From positions 2,604,001 to 2,668,000 of the forward strand of contig NZ_CP137892.1 of NCBI RefSeq assembly GCF_033547155.1: DNA of 64,000 nucleotides, given 5' to 3'. Origin of the DNA: Pseudomonas benzenivorans (GTDB lineage: Bacteria; Pseudomonadota; Gammaproteobacteria; Pseudomonadales; Pseudomonadaceae). Position 1 is the stretch's first letter, and every line of letters starts with the position of its first letter. The notes under the pieces are model-generated. The model was not told the DNA's origin and searched no databases. It worked only from the letters and a program-made list of their open reading frames with translations. A program made the position numbers and the translations under genes. Positions 57,767 to 64,000 of this stretch are shown here, one piece after another.

Positions 57767-58456
57767 ATGAGCGACCTGATCAGCTATCAACTCGAAGAGG
57801 GTATCGCCACCCTGACCCTGAGCAACGGCAAGGTGAACGCCATTTCCCCGGACGTGATCGCAGCCTTCAACGCCGCGCTGGATCGGGCCGAGCAGGACAA
57901 GGCCATCGTCATCATCACCGGCCAGCCGGGCATCCTCTCCGGCGGCTACGACCTTAAAGTGATGACCTCCGGCCCGCAGAACGCCATCGCTCTGGTCGCC
58001 GCCGGGTCGACGCTGGCGCGGCGCATGCTGGCTCACCCCTTCCCGATCATCGTCGCCTGCCCCGGTCATGCGGTGGCCAAGGGCGCCTTTATCCTGCTCT
58101 CGGCCGACTACCGCATAGGCGTCGAGGGAGCGTTCAATATCGGCCTCAACGAGGTGCAGATCGGCATGACCATGCACCACGTGGGCATCGAACTGGCCCG
58201 CGACCGCCTGCGCAAGTCGGCCTTCCACCGCTCGGTGATCAATGGCGAGATGTTCGACCCGCAGGACGCCGTCGACGCCGGCTTCCTCGACAAGGTGGTG
58301 CCGGCCGAACAGCTGATGAACAGTGCCCTGGCGGCCGCCCAGCAACTGAAGAAAATCAACATGACGGCGCACCGCAACACCAAGCTGAAGGTGCGCAAGG
58401 CGCTGCTGGAGACCCTCGACCAGGCCATCGAGCTGGACCGCCAGCAGCTGCTCTAA
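57767..58456 (+). CDS. Enoyl-CoA hydratase/isomerase family protein
   Basis: A 229-residue crotonase-fold protein. GILSGGYDLKVM and GHAVAKGAFILLSADYRIG form the oxyanion hole, and NEVQIGM supplies the one clear catalytic Glu; the first Glu position of hydratases is not obvious, so it could be an isomerase or thioesterase-like member. AAGGAA precedes the ATG. No operon partner. Confidence 0.88.
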   Translation: MSDLISYQLEEGIATLTLSNGKVNAISPDVIAAFNAALDRAEQDKAIVIITGQPGILSGGYDLKVMTSGPQNAIALVAAGSTLARRMLAHPFPIIVACPGHAVAKGAFILLSADYRIGVEGAFNIGLNEVQIGMTMHHVGIELARDRLRKSAFHRSVINGEMFDPQDAVDAGFLDKVVPAEQLMNSALAAAQQLKKINMTAHRNTKLKVRKALLETLDQAIELDRQQLL

Positions 58457-58471
58457 TAGGGCTACGCGAAA

Positions 58472-58858
58472 TCAGCAGCCCGGCTCCAATGCCGGGCTTC
58501 TGGTGTGGCCCGCCACCTGCAACCGGAACTCTTGCCTCACTCGCCCTCGGTTACTGACACTCCGACGCAGGCCATCGTCCTCGTCCAGATCATTGACGTC
58601 ATGCATGCGGCCGGCATGCTCATGGTCATCATCGTCATGCTCGCCATCGCGCCTTCCCGACTTGGCGCTGCCGGCCCCCCTATTATCATGGTCACCGCCA
58701 TGACCACGGCCGTGGCCCATTGCGTATGCCCGAGGCATGCACGCAGAAGCCCTCCGATGCCGTCGCGGGCCAGGAGTCGTGCGCTCAGGTTGAGCGGCAA
58801 CAATCAACACCCCCGGCAGGAAGATCCGATCATAAGAAAATGCCGAGCCAACGACCAT
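58472..58858 (-). CDS. Doubtful small ORF, His/Asp-rich
   Basis: 128 codons with MGHGRGHGGDHDNRG and GEHDDDDHEHAGRMHD, which could be a metal-binding exported protein, but plus-strand and other minus-strand frames are open over the same bases, as is usual at this GC content. The hydrophobic N-terminal part (IFLPGVLIVAA) is short. It may be a decayed gene. 493 bp between neighbours hold nothing more certain. Confidence 0.25.
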   Translation of the reverse strand: MVVGSAFSYDRIFLPGVLIVAAQPERTTPGPRRHRRASACMPRAYAMGHGRGHGGDHDNRGAGSAKSGRRDGEHDDDDHEHAGRMHDVNDLDEDDGLRRSVSNRGRVRQEFRLQVAGHTRSPALEPGC

Positions 58859-58949
58859 CGGTCATCAAGATAATCGGCCACTTGCCGATGCGCTGATACC
58901 GAGCCGCCAGCAGTCCGGCGGCTCAAGATAAGAATAGGAATCAGCGCTT

Positions 58950-60830
58950 ATGAAGATTGCCCATAAAGTCGGCCTCGCGGCAGCAACGGTTTTGTTTCTC
59001 ACCACCAGCCTACTTTCATTGGTGCAAATCGGTCAGGTTCGCGCCAGCCTGAACGAGCAGACCGCGTCCAGCATCAAGGACGCCAGCGGCGCCCTGGCAC
59101 GGCAGATCGAGAACTGGTTGAACGGCAAGTTGCAGCTCATCGACATGATGGCGCAGAGCATCGATAGCCAGTTCGGCGATGCGCAGATTCAACGCGTGTT
59201 CGACCAACCCATCCTCAAGCAGCAGTTCCTGCTGATCTTCGGCGGACTCGAGAGCGACGGTGAGCGCATCACCAATGACCCGAGCTGGAACCCCTCTGGC
59301 TGGGATGCGCGGCAACGCCCCTGGTATCCAGTGGCCAAGTCCGGCAGCAGCGCCCTGCTGACCGAACCCTATGCCGATGCCGCCACTGGCGAAATCCTCA
59401 TCTCCGCCGTCGCCAAGCTCAGCGACCGCGGGCAGTTCAAGGGGGCCTTCGGCGGCGACATCAGCCTCAAGACCATCTCCGATACCATCAATACCCTGGA
59501 CTTCAACGGTGCCGGCTACGCCTTTCTGCTCACCCGCGCCGGCAACATCATCTCGCACCCGAACACCGAGCTGAACGGCAAGCCGCTCGGCGACCTGTTC
59601 GACGGCCAAACCCCCGCCCTCAAGCAGGAGCTCAGCGCCATGACTGGCAACGGGCAGGACCTGCTGGTGTCCTTCACCCCGCTGAGCAATCTCAAGGGCA
59701 TGGACTGGTATATCGGCGTGGTGCTCGATGAGTCCAAGGTCATGGCCGAGGCCAACGCCCTCAGCTGGCGCGCGGCCACCGGCACCCTGCTCGGCGTCGC
59801 CCTTAGCCTGGTGCTGCTCGGCGCCCTGGTGGCCCGACTGCTCAAACCGCTGAGCCAACTGCAAAGCTCGCTGCGCGATATCAACAGTGGCGAAGGCGAC
59901 CTGACACGACGCCTACCGGCCCAGGGCAACGATGAAATCGCCTCGGTCGAGCGGGAGTTCAACGGCCTGATGCAGAATTTGCAGAGCCTGATCGGCGATG
60001 TGATGGGCAGTTCCCGCCAGGTCCGCGAAAGCACCTCGCTCACCTCCAGCGAGGCCAACCAGGCGGCCAACCGCCTGCAAGAGCAGTTGCAGGAACTGGA
60101 CCAGTTGGCCACCGCCATGCAGGAAATGGCCTCCACCGCCGAGGAGGTCGCCCGCAATGCCCAGGCCGCGGCCCAGGCAGCCATCGCGGCCAATGAGGAG
60201 ACCGAGAACGGCGTCACCGTCGTGTCGCAATCCACCGATGCGATCAAGCGCCTGGCCGATGAGATGAACGATACCAGCCACTCGATCAACGAACTGGCCA
60301 AACTCAGTCACAACATCGAGTCGATCCTTTCGGTAATCACCAGCATTGCCGACCAGACCAACCTGCTCGCCCTCAACGCCGCGATCGAGGCGGCGCGCGC
60401 CGGCGAGTCGGGACGAGGCTTCGCCGTGGTGGCAGACGAGGTGCGCTCGCTCGCCTCGCGCACCCAGCAGTCCACCCAGGAAATCCGCCAGATGATCGAC
60501 CAGCTGCAGTCCGGGGTGAAACAGGCCGAGGCGCGCATGCAGCAGAGCCGCGACACCGCCAGCCAGACGGCGGAAGACGCCAGCGCCGCCAACGCCATGC
60601 TGGGCCGCATCCGCGAGGCCATCACCCGCATCAACGACATGAACCTGCAGATCGCCACCGCGGCGGAAGAGCAGAGTGCGACCACCGAGGAGATCAACCG
60701 CAACACTACCAACATCCGCGACATCAGCCATGAGGTGGCCGGGGGCGCCGAGCAACAGGTGCGCCAGTGCGCGGTGATGGTCGACCAGGTCGGCCAGCAG
60801 GACCGCATGCTGGGACGCTTCAAGGTCTGA
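58950..60830 (+). CDS. Methyl-accepting chemotaxis protein
   Basis: A 626-residue receptor. TM1 is at residues 8-28, the periplasmic dCache-type sensor at about 30-270 ([14 protein letters not shown] and [15 protein letters not shown] are Cache features), TM2 at about 275-298, then HAMP and a signalling domain whose hairpin tip is [21 protein letters not shown]. It signals to CheA/CheW. The Cache motif points to an amino acid or small organic acid, but the ligand is not certain. The C-terminus has no CheR pentapeptide. Confidence 0.93.
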   Translation: MKIAHKVGLAAATVLFLTTSLLSLVQIGQVRASLNEQTASSIKDASGALARQIENWLNGKLQLIDMMAQSIDSQFGDAQIQRVFDQPILKQQFLLIFGGLESDGERITNDPSWNPSGWDARQRPWYPVAKSGSSALLTEPYADAATGEILISAVAKLSDRGQFKGAFGGDISLKTISDTINTLDFNGAGYAFLLTRAGNIISHPNTELNGKPLGDLFDGQTPALKQELSAMTGNGQDLLVSFTPLSNLKGMDWYIGVVLDESKVMAEANALSWRAATGTLLGVALSLVLLGALVARLLKPLSQLQSSLRDINSGEGDLTRRLPAQGNDEIASVEREFNGLMQNLQSLIGDVMGSSRQVRESTSLTSSEANQAANRLQEQLQELDQLATAMQEMASTAEEVARNAQAAAQAAIAANEETENGVTVVSQSTDAIKRLADEMNDTSHSINELAKLSHNIESILSVITSIADQTNLLALNAAIEAARAGESGRGFAVVADEVRSLASRTQQSTQEIRQMIDQLQSGVKQAEARMQQSRDTASQTAEDASAANAMLGRIREAITRINDMNLQIATAAEEQSATTEEINRNTTNIRDISHEVAGGAEQQVRQCAVMVDQVGQQDRMLGRFKV

Positions 60831-61016
60831 ACCGAACGCCCTGCCGACCGGCAGTCAACGGGCATCGCGCGAGTGGCCACAGGACCGCTCGCCCGATGCG
60901 ACTAATAGGGGAAATGCCGCGAAAATAGCCGCTAACCGTCGGCGATCAACGGCATTTGCCCAATAACCTGCCCGCCCCTACACTGCGCGCCTTTCTTCCG
61001 ATGGGCGTACCCCCCA

Positions 61017-61739
61017 ATGCTTTTTCTTCTGCGCATGCTGGTGATGGCCGTGCACTTCGTTCTCGCCGGCATACTCGGCCTGCTGATCGGCATCTGTCGC
61101 CCCTTCAATCCCGACAACAGCCGACTCTGTGCGCGCCTCTACGCGCTACCGGCCCTGTGCATCCTGCGTCTCAAGCTGCGCACAGAGGTCGAGTCGATGC
61201 GGGCACAGCGGCAGGCCTGCGTGATAGTCGCCAACCATCAGTCCAACTACGACCTCTACGTGATCGGCGGCGTGGTGCCGCCACGCACCGTGAGCATCGG
61301 CAAGAAGAGCCTGAAATGGATTCCCCTGTTCGGCCAACTCTACTGGCTGGCTGGCAACGTGCTGATCGACCGCGGCAACGCGAAAAAAGCCAAAGAGGCG
61401 ATGCTCACCACCACCGAGGTGCTCAGACACCAGGACACCTCGATCTGGGTATTCCCCGAAGGCACGCGCAACGCGGGCGAAGCGCTGTTGCCGTTCAAGA
61501 AAGGCGCCTTTCAGATGGCTATTGCCGCCGGAGTGCCGATCGTCCCGGTCTGCGTCAGTCGCTACGTCAGGCAGATTCGCCTGAACAGTTGGGACGCTGG
61601 CAAGATCCTGATCCGCTCGCTGCCGGCCATTCCCACAACGGGCCTGACTCAGGCCGACCTGCCCGGGCTGATCGATCACTGTCACGCCCAGATGCAGGCC
61701 TGCATCGACGCCCTGGACGCGGAACTGGCCCTCGCCTAA
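61017..61739 (+). CDS. plsC: 1-acyl-sn-glycerol-3-phosphate acyltransferase
   Basis: A 240-residue membrane enzyme that makes phosphatidic acid. The NHQSNYD (HX4D) active site and FPEGTRN substrate motif are present, after an N-terminal membrane segment (MLFLLRMLVMAVHFVLAGILGLLIGI). Length is typical. No clear ribosome site is seen before the ATG. Confidence 0.93.
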   Translation: MLFLLRMLVMAVHFVLAGILGLLIGICRPFNPDNSRLCARLYALPALCILRLKLRTEVESMRAQRQACVIVANHQSNYDLYVIGGVVPPRTVSIGKKSLKWIPLFGQLYWLAGNVLIDRGNAKKAKEAMLTTTEVLRHQDTSIWVFPEGTRNAGEALLPFKKGAFQMAIAAGVPIVPVCVSRYVRQIRLNSWDAGKILIRSLPAIPTTGLTQADLPGLIDHCHAQMQACIDALDAELALA

Positions 61740-61812
61740 AGCCGCCTCGCCCTGGCGCCAGCCTGAGGCCAGCGGTGACCCGGCGCAGTGCCGGGCTACC
61801 GCCGGGTCGGGT

Positions 61813-62541
61813 TCAGAGGTCCAGCCCCGAACGCCCATGGGCGACGAAGCGCATCATCCACTCGGCCACCGTATGGCCCTGGTGGTCGTGCTGCAGGCTA
61901 TCCAGGCCTTTACGGTAGGTCTGCTCGCCGATGTGCTGCTGACGAATCTCCAGCAACTCCTTGGAGTAATCGTGGACGAACTCCGGATGCCCCTGGAAGC
62001 ACAGCACCTGGTCGTCGATGCAATAAGCGGCGATCGGGCAGAAGTCGCTGGATGCCAACAGGGTCGCGTTCTCCGGCAGCTTGGTGACCTGGTCCTGGTG
62101 GCTGATCAACAGGGTCAACTCCTCCAGCACCGGTGCCATCCAGGCCGGCTGATGGGCCAGACGGTAGCGATGAATGCCGACGCCCCAGCCCTGCTCGGCG
62201 CGCTCGGCCTTGCCGCCGAGCAGCAGCGCCAACAGTTGATGGCCGAAGCAGATGCCGAGCAACTTGTCGCCCTTGGCATAGCGATCCAGCAGATAGGTCT
62301 TGAGGGTCTCGATCCAGGGGTCGCTGCCGAAGGAATCGGCCTTGCTGCCGGTGACCAGATAGGCATCGTAGTGTTCGCTGTCCGGCGGGTAGTGACCCTC
62401 CATCACGTTGTACACCTGGAACTCGGCGGCGATCGGCTGTTGCGCGAACAACCGCTCGAACATCCGGCCGTAGCCTTGGTACTGATCGATCAGTTCGGGG
62501 CGAAGAATGTCGGTTTCCAGAATGCAAATCTGCAGCGGCAT
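61813..62541 (-). CDS. Class I glutamine amidotransferase-like protein
   Basis: A 242-residue protein with GICFGHQ (nucleophile Cys) and GHPEF (His, Glu), a full triad. It belongs to the stand-alone group related to gamma-glutamyl hydrolases/GuaA-like amidotransferases, in which the partner is unknown. The ATG at 62541 is used (MPLQICILETD). Confidence 0.88.
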   Translation of the reverse strand: MPLQICILETDILRPELIDQYQGYGRMFERLFAQQPIAAEFQVYNVMEGHYPPDSEHYDAYLVTGSKADSFGSDPWIETLKTYLLDRYAKGDKLLGICFGHQLLALLLGGKAERAEQGWGVGIHRYRLAHQPAWMAPVLEELTLLISHQDQVTKLPENATLLASSDFCPIAAYCIDDQVLCFQGHPEFVHDYSKELLEIRQQHIGEQTYRKGLDSLQHDHQGHTVAEWMMRFVAHGRSGLDL

Positions 62542-62739
62542 GGGGCGGGTACCTAAAACGCATGGGGGGTGGTGTCTACTGTGCCCAAGCCTGCCTGGGG
62601 CTGGCAGGCAAGGCAAGAGCCGCTGACACCGTCATGAGCACAAGGCGAATGGATGCCCCTGGTGCACAGGAGCGCCCGTCTCGCAACCGCTGCAGTCAGA
62701 GCGAACCGGCCCGCCCAGCGCCGGTCGTCGGCTTTCTCC

Positions 62740-64000
62740 TCAGAAGCGCTGGTTGCCGGCCGCCTTCTCCAGCAGCAGTGCCGGTGGCAGGAAACGCTCG
62801 CCGTACTGCTCGGCCAGGTACTGGGCGCGGGCGACGAAGTCCTGAATGCCGTACTGGTTGATGAACTGCAGCGCACCGCCGCTCCAGGCGGCGAAACCTA
62901 TGCCGAAGACCGAGCCGATGTTGGCGTCGGCGGTCGAGCGCAGCACGCCCTCCTCCATGCACCTCACGGTTTCCAGGGCCTGGATGAACAGGATGCGGTC
63001 ACGCACATCCGCCTGGGGAATCTGCCGATCGGCCCGCTCGAAACGCGCCTTGAGCTCCGGCCACAGGCGCTTCTTGCCGCCCTCCGGATAATCGTAGAAA
63101 CCGCCGCCAGCCGCCTTGCCCGGCCGCTTGTATTCGCCCAGCATCAGCTCGAGCACCTCGAACGCCGGATGTTCGGGAACGGGCTTGCCCTCGGCGCTCA
63201 GGTCCTGCGCCGTCTGCCGGCGAATGTGCTGCATCAGGCTCAGCGACACTTCATCGCTGATCGCCAAGGGCCCGACCGGCATGCCCGCCTTGCGGGCCTC
63301 GTTCTCGATCAGCGCCGCCGACACGCCTTCGCCGAGCATGGCGATGCCTTCGTTGGTGAAGGTACCGAATACCCGGGAGGTGAAGAAACCACGGCTGTCG
63401 TTGACCACGATCGGGGTCTTCTTGATCTGCAGGACGTAGTCGAAGGCACGGGCCAGGGTCTCGTCGCTGGTCCGTTCGCCCTTGATGATTTCCACCAGCG
63501 GCATCTTGTCCACCGGGCTGAAGAAGTGCAGGCCGATGAAGCGCTCCTGCTTCTGCACCGCGGTGGCCAGGCCGGTGATCGGCAGGGTCGAGGTATTGGA
63601 GGCGATCACCGCGTCGCTCAGTGCCGCACGCTCGGCGGCGGCGCTGACGTTGGCCTTGAGGTCGCGGTCCTCGAACACCGCTTCGATGATCAGGTCGCAG
63701 CCGACGAAGTCGGCGTCCTTGTCGCTGGTCTTGATGCGTTCGAGGAAGGTATCGCGCCTCTCGGCACTCATCTGGCCGCGTGAGACCTTCTTGTCCAGCA
63801 GCCGGGCCGAATGGGCCTTGCCCTTCTCCGCCGCTTCGATGGAGACGTCCTTGAGCACCACCTCGATCCCCGCCGCCGCCGAGACATAGGCGATACCGGC
63901 GCCCATCATGCCGGCGCCGATCACCCCGACCCTCTGCGTCTGACAGGGGCCGTAGCCTTGCGGGCGTGAGCCGCCGGCATTGATCTCGTTGAGCTGGAAC
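62740..64000 (-). CDS. 3-hydroxyacyl-CoA dehydrogenase part of a FadB/FadJ-type protein, 5' end outside
   Basis: The frame is open to the window edge. VGVIGAGMMGAGIAYVSA is the NAD-binding motif, preceded by FQLNEINAGGSRPQGYGP-like linker sequence seen between the hydratase and dehydrogenase domains of FadJ-type proteins. IIEAVFEDRDLK and SNTSTLPI follow. A second dehydrogenase domain lies at the end (LQFINQYGIQDFVARAQYLAEQYG). It acts in beta-oxidation, most likely as the alpha subunit of a multifunctional complex. Confidence 0.92.
   Translation of the reverse strand, partial: FQLNEINAGGSRPQGYGPCQTQRVGVIGAGMMGAGIAYVSAAAGIEVVLKDVSIEAAEKGKAHSARLLDKKVSRGQMSAERRDTFLERIKTSDKDADFVGCDLIIEAVFEDRDLKANVSAAAERAALSDAVIASNTSTLPITGLATAVQKQERFIGLHFFSPVDKMPLVEIIKGERTSDETLARAFDYVLQIKKTPIVVNDSRGFFTSRVFGTFTNEGIAMLGEGVSAALIENEARKAGMPVGPLAISDEVSLSLMQHIRRQTAQDLSAEGKPVPEHPAFEVLELMLGEYKRPGKAAGGGFYDYPEGGKKRLWPELKARFERADRQIPQADVRDRILFIQALETVRCMEEGVLRSTADANIGSVFGIGFAAWSGGALQFINQYGIQDFVARAQYLAEQYGERFLPPALLLEKAAGNQRF

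Overview
The window joins two kinds of DNA. Positions 1 to about 42,830 are the right-hand part of an AT-richer temperate siphovirus prophage whose left end lies outside the window. From about 42,830 to 64,000 it is a GC-rich chromosome with the gene order of a pseudomonad: dusA, tal, an anti-sigma antagonist/PP2C response-regulator pair, a PilZ gene, mlaA, queF, pyrF, efp and earP. EF-P with Arg32 beside EarP, and an MvaT-family protein in the phage, also point to Pseudomonas. The phage sits in the 5' end of dusA, next to its tyrosine integrase.

Prophage layout. Most virion genes are on the minus strand. Reading from right to left they are: a PD-(D/E)XK nuclease, a RuvC-like resolvase, small terminase, a C39-like protein, large terminase and a DUF4055 portal; then, after a plus-strand accessory block, scaffold, a P22-type coat protein, an Ig-like protein, two tail-fibre paralogues around a fibre chaperone, a lysis cassette (holin, SAR lysozyme, Rz/Rz1), a MuF head-morphogenesis gene split by an IS3 element, Mu gp36/gpG-type connectors, tail tube, the G/GT chaperone pair with a -1 frameshift, tape measure and tail-tip genes. 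The replication module (SF2 origin-binding-type helicase and AEP-type primase) is divergent around a 79-bp perfect inverted repeat. A short RNA candidate, an excisionase and the integrase close the phage. No CI-type repressor is recognisable in the window.

The least explained part is 24.1-30.8 kb: an MvaT/H-NS-family gene, three 33-bp iterons, and a plus-strand run of small overlapping genes whose unrelated N-termini end in the same short C-terminal motif. Several phage-wide signals cut across the gene map. A 12-mer (TTTGAGCGCAAA) occurs 13 times, in several reading frames. A family of 5'-leader hairpins has a constant GAGA-type loop and covarying stems. Intergenic elements of 168-218 bp with imperfect terminal inverted repeats carry a conserved 13-bp core. 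A late-type -10 plus AACAATAATAATAA leader precedes many virion genes.

The chromosomal part is ordinary core genome: tRNA modification, pentose phosphate pathway, stress-sigma control, lipid asymmetry, queuosine and pyrimidine synthesis, two LysR regulators, a TSUP permease, EF-P rhamnosylation, a tRNA-Ser, chemotaxis, phospholipid synthesis and beta-oxidation.
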